Shown here one piece after another: positions 35,038 through 47,173 of a DNA stretch of 64,000 nucleotides. Source of the DNA: Carnegiea gigantea (Eukaryota; Streptophyta; Magnoliopsida; Caryophyllales; Cactaceae); assembly GCA_029747015.1 (NCBI GenBank), contig JAKOGI010000122.1:134501-198500 (forward strand), in the 5' to 3' direction. A model generated the notes under the pieces. The model was given only the letters and a program-made list of their open reading frames with translations. It did not search any database and was not told the DNA's origin. A program made the translations under genes and the position numbers. How positions within the stretch are numbered: position 1 is the first letter of the stretch; every line of letters begins with the position of its first letter.

Positions 35038-35214
35038 GCGCTTTGATGAGAGAGAGAGACGTGAGCAACAATTGACAGTATCCAAAGCTCCGACATTTAC
35101 GTATTAAGTATAATCAAAAATACGGGAAGTAGGTAGTTAACTCCCTTAGATTTTGTTTTTAAAAAATAAATAAAAGTTAAGCAATATTTGTTTGGAGATA
35201 GACGATAGTTACAA

Positions 35215-36445
35215 ACTATTTTTTTTAACTTTAAGAAAATTAAGGGTTTAGACTTAATAAGTAGATAATTTTTATGGCCAAGATTACACCGAGTCCCGTA
35301 AATCACTCTCGTGTTAGTATTTTAGGGCTTTCCAAATATTGCTATTAATATAATATAGATAGATAGATAGACTAGATACAAAATTGACAGCTTCGATTTA
35401 ATAGATGACTAAATTTTTATGATTAAAATTATATCAAATCCTGCAAATCACTCCCTTCATAGCTGACATTTTAGGTTTTTTCAAATATTATCACTTTTTT
35501 TTACTGTTTGAATTTTTTTATCGGATAATAGGATTATCATGTATCCTTTATCACATATAACCAAAACTATAAGCGATTTTTTTAAAAAATAAAAATTATA
35601 AATGGGTATTTTACTTAGGTAAGGTAGTTTTTCTTAAAACTAAAATCGACGGTTTAGATTTAATGAATAAATACAACTGCCTAATTTTTTTCTAGATAAT
35701 TGGATTATCATCTATCATTTATCATGCATATCCGACATTATAGGGATTTTTTAAAATAAAAATAAAGACATATATTAACTTTAGAATCGACGGCTTAGAA
35801 ATAATGCATAAATAATTTATGGTTGAGATTGCACCAAATTCTGCAAATCACTCTGGTTGCAGCATTCTAAAGTTTTTCAAAGATTGCTATTAGTATAATA
35901 TAGATAGATAGATAGATAGATTAGATACAAAATTGATGGCTTAGATTTAATAGATGACTAATTTTTATGATTGAGATTTTTATGGTTAAGATTATATCAA
36001 ATCCTGCAAATTACTCTCGCTGTAGCTGACATTTTAGGTTTTTCAAAATATTATCACTTTTTCTAACTGTTTGAATTTTTTTATTAGATAATAGGATTAT
36101 ATCCTTTATCACATATAACCGAAATTATAAGTGATTTTTTAAAAAAAATAAAAATTATAAATGGGTACCTTACTTAGATAAGGTAGTTTTTTAAACTAAA
36201 ATTAATGGTTTAGATTTAATGAATAATTATAATTGCATCATTTTTTTCTAGATAATTGGATTATCATCTATCTTTTATTATGTATATCCAAAATTATGAG
36301 GGATTTTTTTTTAAAATAAAAATAAAGAGACATATTAACTTTAGAATCCACAGCTCAGACTTAATGCATAAATAATTTTAATGGTTAAGATTGCACCAAA
36401 TTCTGCAAATCACTCTCGTAGGATTTTCAAAAGATTACTATTAAT
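35215..36445. repeat. Tandem array, ~550 bp period, 2.3 copies
   Basis: Landmarks such as TTAATAGATGACTAA (35399, 35948) and CTGCAAATCACTC (35803 region, 36353 region, partial at about 35290) recur every 545-555 bp. Each unit ends near CTATTAATATAATATAGATAGAT, with short GATA runs at 35356, 35900 and 36440. Copies differ by about 10-15%. The type of element is unknown; Helitron-derived satellites can look like this. Confidence 0.8.
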
Positions 36446-36497
36446 ATAGGATAGATATCAAAGATAGCTATGGCACAAAACTTTAGAATATCATATA

Positions 36498-37955
36498 TCA
36501 TATATATATATTAAAAGTTGGATGAAATTAATGTAAGAGTGCCATGTGTCATGCCAATTAGGATGCCATGTGTAATACTGCATAGAATTAATTAGCTACA
36601 TAAATGTCCACTTATGGTTTAACTAATGCAATGATATATTTATTTTAAAAAATGACTTTTTGCATATCTTATATATTTATTAATATACTATAATAAAATA
36701 TTCATTGCATTAATAAATTTAAAAGGTGGTCCATAAAGTTTGCCCATAAAAATAGATGTTACGGATATTAGAGAATTTTGACCAGAAAATAGCAAATAAA
36801 TAATTATATTATGAAAACAAAAGGAATTTTAAGTGATTTAAACGGAAAAAATAATAGAAACATTAATAACTCTAAAAAATAATAATTACGTTGTTATGAA
36901 ATTATTACTACTTTTAAAATTGACACATTTTTATTGCTTATTTATATTTAATTGAACTTAAAATGACAATTGGCTAAACTTCTTGCATGCACTTTTCATA
37001 TGTCTTATGTAGTCATTTGTAAGAATATAATATAATTTTTATTAAATAAAAATAAATAAAAAGTTGATCCATTTATCTACTAAAAATTGCCCACAAAATA
37101 AAAGACATCTCCTATATTAGACAATTTTCAAACAATAGTAAATAAATAATTATGGTACATATATAAAAGGAATTTAAAATAATTCAATGAAAAAAGAAAA
37201 AGAAACAATGATAACTCAAAAAAATAATTATTTTATAATGCAATATCGATTCTATATATTAAAGTGAACCAATGTCATATAGTCATTGCTATTTAGAAAT
37301 AAAATTCATTCTCCAAAACTATAATCGTTTAACAATGAAATATTGAACAAATGAAATAAAAAAGTGAGTTCATATTAAGAATGAAGAAGATGTTATTACA
37401 ATAAAAAAAAGAATCTAGCAAAATGCTAAACTTTTGATAATTAAATAATCTGATATATCGATTTATTTTTACTATTCGAAAAGAAACTATCTATTTATGT
37501 TCGTAATATATTTAAAAACATTTAAATTATGTCATTGCATCGTAAGAGTATAACCGTAGTATCTAATATTGTTGGACAAAACATTAAGGCTTGGTAACTT
37601 TAAAAATTCAACTTTTAATCTTACACTAGCTCAGCTTTTAAAATTTTGCTGTCAAATTTGACATTAAAAGTTATAACATAATGATATTGTTGACAAGTTT
37701 TACGACTTTGAATTTGTTTTTACTACCATATTATTCAAATTGATTGGTTCATATTTAAATATACAGAATATAATATTGCAATTGGTATAAATTTTTCAAT
37801 AGGTTATCACTATGTATTTGCATTGATAATTGATAATTGTTATATTTATGACTTGCATTGATGATTGATAATTGTTATAATTAACATTTAAAAGAGGTAA
37901 AAAATTTTACAAATACTAAAATTTTACGTGCATAATACGGGTTGGCAAAAACTAG
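36498..37955 (+). mobile_element. Helitron-like non-autonomous element
   Basis: The candidate 5' end is TCATATATATATATTAAAAG after an A (36497). The candidate 3' end has an imperfect hairpin (ACGTGCATAATACGGGT) about 10 bases before CTAG (37952-37955), followed by T. This fits the TC...hairpin-CTAG signature and A/T insertion of Helitrons. The inside contains an imperfect direct repeat of about 260 bp (about 36640-36900 and 36985-37240) and a second TCTATATATTAAAG start-like site at 37246, so a nested or shorter element is possible. No Rep/helicase ORF. Confidence 0.5.
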
Positions 37956-38163
37956 TTATAATATACGATTCGTTATAAACAACTTATATACGCGGTAAAC
38001 CCGATGTGCGTTGGAGCAAGCGACATGCTATAAGGTAGACAAAAAATGCTGGAAATCGTTTCTTGAAAGGAGCTGTGGTGCAATCGATGAGGAGATCGAG
38101 TAAAAAATTTAGGATTTTTAAAAGTTTTAAAATTATTTCTCTAGATTGAATTTCTTTTTGATT

Positions 38164-38430
38164 AGAGGATAAACATATTCCTAGACCTTCAATATTGGGT
38201 TAAAGTTATGGTTGAGATTGTTTATAAACATGATATCAGAGGTTTTCTGAGTGAGAGGTCTCTGGTTCGAATATCAGCAGTTCTCATATTGATTTACTAT
38301 GCGAGGTAAGACGGATATTTGCATCATTCATGTTTGAAGCTCACAGGGCATTCTCGTGAGAGGCCGTATTAAAGTATAAACATATTTTTAAGCCTTCAAC
38401 CATTAACTTAAATTTGTGGATGAGATGGTT
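38164..38430 (+). mobile_element. Possible TRIM (terminal-repeat retrotransposon in miniature)
   Basis: Two direct repeats of about 68 bp (38164-38231 and about 38363-38430, ending GTTTATAAAC and GTTCATAAAC) flank 130 bp. The first is followed at once by ATGATATCAGAGG, resembling the tRNA-Met primer site TGGTATCAGAGC. A GTGAGAGG purine tract precedes the second. The termini are not TG/CA and no TSD is evident, so this is tentative. Confidence 0.4.
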
Positions 38431-38435
38431 CATAA

Positions 38436-39633
38436 ACTTTTTTCAAATTATTTTTTGTGCAAGAAACTAGATTATTTCATTACCATAAGCAAACCCCTTC
38501 TAAGAGGAGGGGAAAACTATTAGATGACAAAAAGGATTAGGAGAAGCTGCATCACCACTCTATTAACATGTAAGTGAAGACCGCAAGTAATTCTCAAGCT
38601 TCTTGCCCACCTTAGGTAAGAAATTCAATCTAACAGATACAATGTGATCAACATTCTTTGTAATCTTTTCAGCATTCGGCTGTGCCTTGAACACAAAACT
38701 ATTCGTCTGAATCCATAGTTCACACAGCATGGCCACAATCATAGCCCTGACGGTGCTTTTCAACGAACTATCTTTTTAGCGTTCGTTGTGCCTCATTTTT
38801 CAATGAACCCATTGTCTCTTGGTCTGAACTTTAATTGCGACCATGAAAATACGTCTTCTCTGACTTCCTATGTAGTGGAGCATTCAATGAGCACATGCTT
38901 CTGTGTTTCCTCTGCAGCCTTGCAAATTGGACAAATAGTGTAAATTTAGCAAATCTAATGAAAACCTACAATTTTTGCTACATAATAATCCACACAAGAA
39001 CAAAGTGCTTGCGGAGACCGATCTTGTTCCAAGAAATGTCAAACCACCAGGTCTCAAGATGATAGTTTAACATCATTCATATCCACTCTTAACTCTGTAT
39101 TGGCCATCCTCTGCAAATTTCCAGTTAAGGGTGGGTAAGGGACCGGTTGGGTTAGGTTAGGGTCGACCCATTTATAAAGTGGGTTGGGTTGGGTCAAGGT
39201 TGATCCATTGATGATTTTGGTTGGGTCGGGCCTTTTATGTAAATAAATGGGTTGAGTCGGGATGACCTGTGTTTGGCCAATTTTAAAATGAACAAATTTG
39301 CAAAAAGAAAAAAATGTGTATAATAATTATTGTTATATATAAAGTGTTGGTAATAAGTTTAATGAATTATAGAATGCAAATTCGAGTGTCAAGTAAGTTG
39401 AAAAAGTAATGGCCCATTAATATGCTTTAATGGGCCAACCCGGTCCGACCCATTAATATGCTTTAATGGGTCAACTCACTCTTGACCAGATCTATTATTG
39501 ACCTAATTTTAAACGAGCCAACCTCCTTGACCCAATGGGTACCTCGCCCGCTGGCCACCCCTATTTCCAGTTATTCCCTTGGAAGCCATGTTACATCACC
39601 TCACTTAACTTGGTGAGCTTCCTAAGGTACAAG
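38436..39633 (-). pseudogene. 3' end of an L1-type LINE (zinc-binding RT domain), split by a hAT MITE
   Basis: Minus-strand pieces from 39620 downward read EDGQYRVKSGYE, then WWFDISWNKIGLRKH, a zinc motif CPICKAAEETQKHVLIEC (C-X2-C-X8-H-X4-C) near 38900, and VFKAQPNAEKI near 38680 in the 38563-38763 frame. This is the order at the C-terminus of plant L1-like ORF2. A short A-rich tail appears at about 38436-38455. The reading frame has stops. The upstream side is cut by the Athila LTR at 39634. Confidence 0.75.
39126..39563. mobile_element. hAT MITE inserted in the LINE (438 bp)
   Basis: It is flanked by a perfect 8 bp duplication TTTCCAGT (39118-39125 and 39564-39571). Ends are TAAGGGTGGGTAAGGG and a right end whose complement is TAGGGGTGGCCAGCGGG. 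It is rich in GGTTGGGT/ACCCAACC subterminal repeats. Removing it restores the LINE reading between DGQYRVK and the part near 39600. Confidence 0.88.
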
Positions 39634-40373
39634 TGAAAACTCATATTTTTATAAATTTAATTACTCCTACTTTACCTACTTTCAAGTTTTTGAAATATAT
39701 TTTTAGGAGTAAATAATGCACATCTTACATGATTTTCAGGTAAAAAAGTTCAAATTTGGATGCGGAATCGAGTGATTTTTCCCAATCTTTTTCAAGAGGC
39801 AAATTGCAGCCCAATGTATGAAAGCTTACTGGCCGAGTTGTGTGGGCGTTGTTCAACATGACCCAGCTCGTAGCATGTCTAGCATGGTGTAGTCTACCCA
39901 ACAGCAAAAAGAAGGAAAAAAAAATCTAGGTCGTCACAGCCTCAACTTTCTACTTCACTCTCCCTCTCTAAACCACACCTAGCCTTCTTCTGTTAGAAGC
40001 CTACAGTCCAACCCAACAACTCACCACGCATGCCCAGCTTCATTATCTCCTTCTCACGCCCACATTTGGGCCCGTTCTGATCCTCTTTAGCCCATCAACT
40101 TATTTTTCTCTCTTTATTCAACTTGCCAATTCCTTTTTCGTTTTACTCAACTTATTCCCATGTGAGTCAATTCATAGGATAAATTAGCTGCTGTTGATTC
40201 ATGGGGGAAAAAATTGACTGGAAACATTCACAACAATAATTGTGGGATTAACTTTTGGGCAATGAATAGGCTTTAAGCAACACTATAAAACAGCCTCCAT
40301 CACTCATCTACTAATCTAGACATTCTCCCATTCTCTCATCTTCTATCTTCTATCTTCTATCTTCTATCTTCTC

Positions 40374-40413
<40 letters not shown>

Positions 40414-41171
40414 TAAAAGAATAGGGAGTTTTTGCAAGACAAGACCATTTACGTTGAGGACTTTAGAAGAAAATAAGTTTTATAAGCTATTTTCTCTTCT
40501 CTTCTCTTCTCACCTATTTGCGAGTCAAATTAGAGAGTATGCTGAATTTCATATTTTTGTAATCAAGTACCAAAGTTTGGACACAACAAGTGAAATATAC
40601 AACTAGTTGAGAATACGGCTAGACCAATTTTGATGGTATTTTTGTTGACTATGATCGACTAGGTTGATCATGTAAGGCTAAGATGAATTGTTGACTACTA
40701 ATATTCTTTTACAAATTTCTTTTGGGGTTATTTTTGTCACTTATTGCATAATTTGAGTTTCATTTGATCCTAATTTATTTATGCAGATTATTACTTTTGT
40801 TTATTCGTATTGATTTCAATAGTTTAAATTAACTCATTGACCTAATGCTTGTGGTTTAGATTATTTGGAGACTAATTGAGCCCTCATTTGAGTTAGTAAT
40901 TCAACATTTAAGTTATTGGTGAAATCTGAAGTCCTAGATCTTCCTATGATTTGATTTCTCTCTATTTTCTTGACAATTTTTCTTTAGTTTCTTCAATTTA
41001 ATGTGATTATTAAACTTCTCACTTGAATCATTCTTTGATTTAATTGGGAAAACCAATTTATAGTTAGTGTCGTTCTCTGTGGGATATGACATTCATATAC
41101 TCATCAGTGTACAACAGCTTGTGTGCTTGCAAGTATTTGGGTCTATTTGTAAGTCTTAAAGATCCACACCA
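39634..41171 (+). repeat. 5' LTR of element C
   Basis: Starts TGAAAACTCATATTT and ends CCACACCA. A TATA box, TATAAAA, is at 40284-40290, followed by an ATCTTCT heptamer array (about 40338-40375) and a CT microsatellite (about 40376-40403) that is absent from the 3' LTR. Confidence 0.85.
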
Positions 41172-41399
41172 AGTTTTTAGGGGCGAACAGTTATAATTTC
41201 TGATTTCCTTTTACCTCTTATTTTTCTTTTCTTTTCTTTTTCTTTAATTAATTTTTTTAAAAAAATGGTTCTTACTTGGTCACTATTGCGTGAAAGTGTG
41301 CTATTCTTTATTTATGGGTTATATGCATGGTAGATGATCTTTGTTCATAATCCTTAAAGAATATAATCCGGAAATTGAATGAGCTCTTATTAAGATAAA

Positions 41400-42545
41400 A
41401 GCTAGATGTGAGAATTTAAGAAAATGATGGTTCAAGAACAAAACTCACCACCTAAGCAACTTAGAGAGTCCCGCCATTTATGATTGACCTACAAGAACCC
41501 ATATGTCTACTATCACGAGACCATTTGAGAATAAACCTTACATAATCCAAATACTCCCATCATTTTTGGGCTAGGGTCTGAAAGCCATTTTAATCATGGT
41601 GATGCATTTTTAGAGATATATTCTACTATTTTTTAAAATAATGTCTCTACCGATGCTCTTTGTTTGCATCTTTACCCTTTTCCTTTGAAAGACAAAGCTA
41701 GGTTGACCACTAAGACAAACATCACCACTTGGAACCAAATGCAAAGAGAATTCTTGAAAAAGTTTTACTCTATTGGTAAATTGGTCACCTTAAGACATGT
41801 CATGGCCATTTTCACACAAAATAAAAATGAATGGATTGCATGAAAGTTGGGAAGATTTAAAAAGTTGTTACGAAAGTCTCCTAAACCTAAGGTTTCTATG
41901 TGATAACTCATAAGTTTTTATTCTAGCTTAGATAAGCACAGTAAGAAGATTGTTGATCCATCTTATGGTGGTAGTTTTTTGTATAAGACTTCTAAAGAAA
42001 CTTGTGAACTATTGAAACGTTTGAGTGAAAAGTTCACATTTGCATGCTAGTTCCTAACATTCTGATTTGCCTAAACAATTGGGAAGTAAAGAGAAAATTT
42101 ATTAGGTGTTACATTCAGTAGACCTTTCTGGTAAAGTTGATGCCTTATCTAAGAAATCTGAACAATCATTATGCATGAACAAAGTGTCTACTGCCCTTTG
42201 TATGCAAGATGTGTGTTCCATTTGTGCTAGTCCCATGCACACTTTTATTGATTATTCTTGTGTTAGTAAGTATGATTGTGTGAATGAACCAGTAAATGCT
42301 GCTTAAGGATTTCTTCTAACCAATAATCCTTATTCTAATAGCTATAATCATGGTTAGAGGAATTATCTTAACTTTTCATGGAAGTATCAAAGTGTTGAGA
42401 ATCCTCAAGTCCTATCTAGCAAACCTACCCCTTCTAGTTTTCAAAACTCAAGATATGCTCTTCCTACTTCTCATCAAGCTCCACCTGGGAGCTTTGACCT
42501 AGACAACGAAATTTCTACTCTTAGTACCTTAACTTTTGTTGTGTA
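41400..42545 (+). pseudogene. gag: gag of element C
   Basis: Readable pieces include FGLESHFNHGDAFLE, LYPFPLKDKARL, TNITTWNQMQREFLKKFY and, at 42106-42306, VDLSGKVDALSKK with the zinc knuckle CSICASPMH, whose final cysteine has become tyrosine. These match the gag of element D (56523-57361). Stops and frameshifts occur throughout. Confidence 0.8.
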
Positions 42546-42959
42546 AAATGTTAGCTCTAAAGTCTAAGGAATTGAGACTTAAAATGCATGTTATAGATTC
42601 CACTCACAATCTATAGCTAAGTTAGAAATCCAACTTGAGTAACTAGCCGTAGTTATAGGTAAAAGAGAAGAAGAAACACATCCAAGTCATCTCATACAGG
42701 ACCCTAAAGGCCAAAAATTTGGCAATTAAAAGTTGTTATGGTTCTTAAGAGTGGTAAGTAACTAGGTAATAAAGTGATTGAAAAGAAACATCATTAAAAA
42801 AAAGACCAAAGATGATTAAGACTAATGATGAAGCTGAGAGGATAACACATTCCCTTCTCCTATTGTGTCTGACCCCACTATTACATGCAAATCGAAGGTT
42901 CCTTACCCTCAAGCTTTGGGTGCACCCTCCTTTTTAAGAAAGACAAGCAAAGAGAGGAC

Positions 42960-43237
42960 ATTCTAAAGACTTTTAAGAAAGTTAATGTTAATCTTCCCCT
43001 TTTGGAAGCAAGTTAGATTTTTCCTCAGTTATGCTGGTTTTTATAGGAGATTGATTAAAGATTCTAGCAAAGTCACTCGTCCTCTTATTAATCTCCTTTC
43101 TAAGGATATTATGAAAACTTTTGAAAATCTTTCGCCAGACTTGGTGTCAGCCATATTGTACAGCCCCCCAATTTTTCTCTTCCATTTAAGATTATGTTTG
43201 ATGTGTCTGATTTTGCTATTAAGATCGTTTTAGGTCA
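42960..43237 (+). pseudogene. RT C-terminal remnant of element C, fused to gag by deletion
   Basis: The end of the gag/linker region (VNLPLLEA) is joined directly to the end of RT (QVRFFLSYAGFYRRLIKD). By comparison with element D about 1.8 kb, including protease and most of RT, is missing. The RNase H start (PFKIMFDVSDFAI) then runs up to the insertion site of element B. Confidence 0.8.
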
Positions 43238-43242
43238 AAAGG

Positions 43243-44223
43243 TGGAGCATGTGGCTCCAAGGGTCCAAGACATCTATGTCCTTTGTCAAAGCAAGGCTAA
43301 GCTATACATATGATCTCAACTTGAGAATTTAGTTTTGGGATAAAAGTTTAGTAAGTTCCAATTCAAATCAGCCCCAATAACTTTAACAACAATCCAAAGT
43401 TTGTTTCAAAGAGCTTGCCAAAGCCATCCCAAAGACATTAGAAAGTGTTGTCTGCCTCTCACAACCCAAGTCAACTTATTAGAGTAGGAGATCTTCTGTC
43501 ACCATTCAAACCCAATCCAAAGACTCTAGCAAAGTTCTAGAGAGCCCACCAAAGTCATTTCTATGCCAAAGTTAGTTGTCTGCAAAAGATTTTGGTGGCA
43601 ACTTTGAAACTACTACTGAGGGTAGTCTAAGTGGGACGAATCAATTATTTATTTCCTTCATTAATGCTCTATGAGATTCATCCACTATAGAGCTGCAATT
43701 CAAGACATCCAAGTCTTTCCAAGTCCTCTTCACTTAGGAAGCCCATGTATGAGGATGCATTTAATGGTGGAAGATGAAACATCAAAGGGGTTGAACTAGC
43801 ATTAAATAAAGCCTAGCCATTTTATATTTCTTCTTTAATTTTCTACATGTTTTAGCTTTAATCTTTGAAGGTTAAGTGTACTAGTTTAATGCTTAGTCTT
43901 TTAATTTGTCAAAGAGTCAGACCATTTCCCCCATAAATTACGAAGTTTGTAATCATATGGAGGATAGAATCGGAAGTTGAAGTGAATGAAAGAAAAGTAA
44001 CTTGCTTGACTTCAAAATCTCTATCTCATTATCCAAGTTTCCTTGATGGTGAGTTGAGTTAATCCTTTAGATAGATTGAGGGTAGCTAGGCTTTTAATCA
44101 ACTTATTGGTGGGTCATTAGGCTTGGCGGTGGCTTTGCCTTTACCCAAGTTATGTACCAAAGTCCAGTTCAGTGAAATTGGAATTATGCACGATTGAATT
44201 AGTTCGGGCATTGGCACGCTCTA
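43243..44223 (+). repeat. 5' LTR of element B (981 bp)
   Basis: Starts TGGAGCATGTGGCTCC and ends CACGCTCTA, an atypical TG...TA pair supported by the TSD on both sides. Confidence 0.88.
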
Positions 44224-44225
44224 CT

Positions 44226-44241
44226 TGGTATCAGAGCCAGG
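44226..44241 (+). other. Primer binding site of element B, tRNA-Met
   Basis: TGGTATCAGAGCCAGG, two bases after the LTR. It is a perfect tRNA-iMet-type primer site. Confidence 0.9.
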
Positions 44242-45140
44242 TTGTTGATTGGAAGCCTCAAACACTTGGCTATGAAGAACCCTTCTCCCAAACACGTTTT
44301 CTTAGCAAGAAAAGAACCTTAACGCTTTACAAAAGGCCTTCGACCAACTTAAACCATGGATAAACTATTGTGTTTCTTAAGACTAACTCTTGATTCCCTC
44401 AAAGTGAACAAAATGTTGCTTAAAATCTCATAGGAAATAAAAAAAGCCTCCGGCTTGTATAAGTCCAAAACTAGAAGAAAGAGGACACTAGAACTTCGAA
44501 GGATAAAGCTTGAACTCGACACTCTTGATCTAGACATAAAGATTGAAGATAAAACAAAAAGGAATAGAAGATCGAGAAAAGGAACTCAAAGTTTAGCAAG
44601 AAAGGATCCAACACCAAGAGGATCTTAAGATTCATGTAGAAGCGTATGCAGGAGAAATCTTAGACGACTATGAACCTACTTTGATGCATATGGAAGACTC
44701 CCAACAGAACTTTGAAAAGAGCTCACATGAGAAATTCCAAGATACAATTAACATCCTTTATGGAGGTCACAATTGATAGAAGTTGGTTCCCCACTTGCTC
44801 CCAATGAAGATGAGCCCCGAACTTCCAAACTTAAGTTCAAGTGAAACGGTCGACTTTAAGTCTTGAACAAGAAGAGGAGGTTCACACTCAAACTTAAGAA
44901 AAACCTTTTAAAAAGGATGGTGACTTTGAATTGAATAAAGTTGTGAAGGATGTGATTCATGACGACCTTAAGTGCACATATTCTCCCGCCTTAGAACAAG
45001 AAAAGATTGTCATTGTTCTTTTACCCTATAACCAAGCCCACAAAATTCAAACTTGGGTGGCAAGTGAGGGGAGAAACATTCTCATGAGTGAAACATGGGT
45101 TAAAAGAGTTATTTTCAAGGTGAAGGAAATTAATGTCTTA
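44242..45140 (+). pseudogene. Degenerate gag/protease region of element B
   Basis: Only short charged segments remain, e.g. a lysine/glutamate-rich helical stretch near 44460-44560 and the 44931-45149 frame, which ends just before the RT start. No zinc knuckle or protease active site is visible, so most of gag and protease appear deleted or unrecognisable. Confidence 0.5.
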
Positions 45141-45149
45141 CTTTGTTAA

Positions 45150-46005
45150 AGAGCCCTTGTTCCCAAGTTCCAGGATGTTTTTCTAAAGGAATCCTTTAGG
45201 GACGCCTTCAATTCGTAGGATAGATAACCAAAGTAACCTTGTTCTCGATGACCCATTACTCATCAAAGTAGCCTTTAGATACAGTCCCCAATATATCAAA
45301 GTATATCAATGACAAATTGATAAATTGATAGACAAAGGCTTTGTAAGAAAAAGCATGGGTCCTTCTTTAGTTCTAACTCTTGTAGTTCCAAAGAGAGATG
45401 GCATTTTTCACATGTGTGTGGATAGTAGGGTCATTAGCAACATTACTATCATGTATAGGTATCTCATACCTAAACTTAATGACATGTTTGAAGAGCTTTA
45501 TTGATTCTTCTCTGAAGTCAATTTAAGTAGTGGCTATCTCCAAATCCAAATGAAAGAAGTAGATGATAAAAGACGACCTTTAAAACAAAGAGTGGCCTTT
45601 ATGAATGACTACTATGTCCTTTTACGATCTCGAATGCCCAAGCACTTCATGAGACTTATGAACGAAGTACTCAAGCTATTCCTTGGCAAATTCATCATGG
45701 TTTATTTTAATGACATCCTTGTTTATTCCAAAGATGACAAAGAGCATCTCAAACACCTTAAAGTGATGCTTACTGTTTTAAGGGCTCAAAAGCTCTATGC
45801 CAAAATGGAGAATGCAAATTCTTTAGTCCCAATATGAAATTCTTGGGATATGTTGTTTCCAAAGATGAGATTTCTATGGACTAGTCTGAAGTTGATGCTG
45901 TAATATCCGGGCTAACTCCTACTAATGTTGCTGATGTGAGGAGTTCTCATGATTTGACTTCATTTTGCAGATGGTTTAGCAAGAATTTTGGCACCCTTAC
46001 CGGCC
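45150..46005 (+). pseudogene. Reverse transcriptase of element B
   Basis: The start near 45165 (FQDVFLKES) is followed by VVPKRDGIFHMCVDSR and the 45550-45837 frame with the catalytic box YFND, where the first catalytic Asp is Asn, then ILVYSKDDKEHL. Stops at about 45313 and 45504 and the active-site change make it inactive. Confidence 0.85.
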
Positions 46006-46015
46006 CTATTACAAA

Positions 46016-46470
46016 GTGGTTGAAAAAAAGCAACTTCAAATGGTCCAAAGCTACCAGAGCGCCCTTAGGATGCTTAAGACCAAACTCTTTGAAGCTCCTA
46101 TTTTAGCACTTCCATATTTTAACAAAGTTTTTGAAGTAGAGTGTGATGCTTATGAATTAGGCATTAGTGTGGTTCTCTTCCAAAATAGACACCCAATTGC
46201 TTCCTTTAATGAGAAGTTGAATGGCTCACTTACGAATTATAACACCTATGGTAAAGAGTTCTACACTCTTGAATATTAGGCTCATTATCTAAGGCCAAAA
46301 TAGTTTGTTCCCCACCCTAACCATGAAACTTTAAAATACACAGGCTCAAACTGATACATGCTAAATGGGTAGAGTTCGTATAATCCTTCTTATTTGTGGT
46401 TAACTACAAGAAAGGAAGTTCTAATGTGGTGATAAATGCTCTTTCAAGGCATTATTCATTACTTTCGCTG
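46016..46470 (+). pseudogene. RNase H of element B
   Basis: FEVECDAYELGISVVL and PIASFNEKLNGSLTNYNTYG in the 46016-46279 frame match the Ty3/gypsy RNase H start. The downstream half (NHETLKY, then an ALSR-like end) is frameshifted. Confidence 0.85.
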
Positions 46471-46479
46471 ATGAAAGCC

Positions 46480-47158
46480 CATTAGCTTGGATTTCAACTC
46501 CTCAAAAACTCTATAAAGAAGATGAAGACTTCTCTCCCTATGTAAAAGATAGAGGTACTAGTTCTAAGAGTCCTTACATTGTTCAGGATGGATTTCTTTT
46601 CAAAAGGAATCAATTGTGCATTCTAAAGGGCCAAGTCTGTAAGCTTTTAGTCAAAAAGCTTCATAGTGGTGGTCTAGCTAGCCACTTTGGCATTAACAAA
46701 ATATTGAAAACTTCTTTAAAAGAGAAATTCTATTGGTCAAAGATTGGAGGAGATGTCCATGATGTCATCTCAAAGTGTTACCTGTCATGAAGAAAAGAGT
46801 TAATTTCATCAAGGCCTTTATTGCTCTCCCCAATACCTCAAAGACATTGGGAAGAAGTGAGTACAAAATTCTTTATTACTCAAAGGGATCATAATGCTAT
46901 TATAGGGGTAGTTAATCGAGTCATTGCGTTGGCTTATTTTATGCCTTGCCACAAGAGTGATGTTGCTTCTCACATTATTCATTTCTATTTTAAGCGATCC
47001 TCACGTTACAGAGAATTCAATGTGCTTTGAAGTGATCATCATCAACATGCGAAGCCAAACTCTCTCTTCCATTTCTGATGGGTATGAAGATATTTGTGTT
47101 TGGACCAATGATTGTGAATATTTTGTTTCAACCATTAGGATTTAAGGGCAAATCCTTT
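46480..47158 (+). pseudogene. Truncated integrase of element B
   Basis: The HHCC region (KLHSGGLASHFG, then KFYWSKIGGDVHDVISKC) and the start of the catalytic core (ALAYFMPCHKSD) are present. The rest of the core and the C-terminal/chromodomain part are missing. Reading jumps to the end of the polyprotein just before the purine-rich AAGAGGGGGA at about 47160-47170. Confidence 0.8.
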
Positions 47159-47173
47159 TTAAGAGGGGGACTC

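Noticed and set aside
35341..35920. GATA runs as a possible CRISPR-like or regulatory array
   Set aside because: They are short simple repeats at unit borders of a 550 bp tandem array in a plant genome; no spacers.
44226..44241. TGGTATCAGAGCC as part of a tRNA gene
   Set aside because: It is the primer binding site just after an LTR; the rest of a tRNA is absent.
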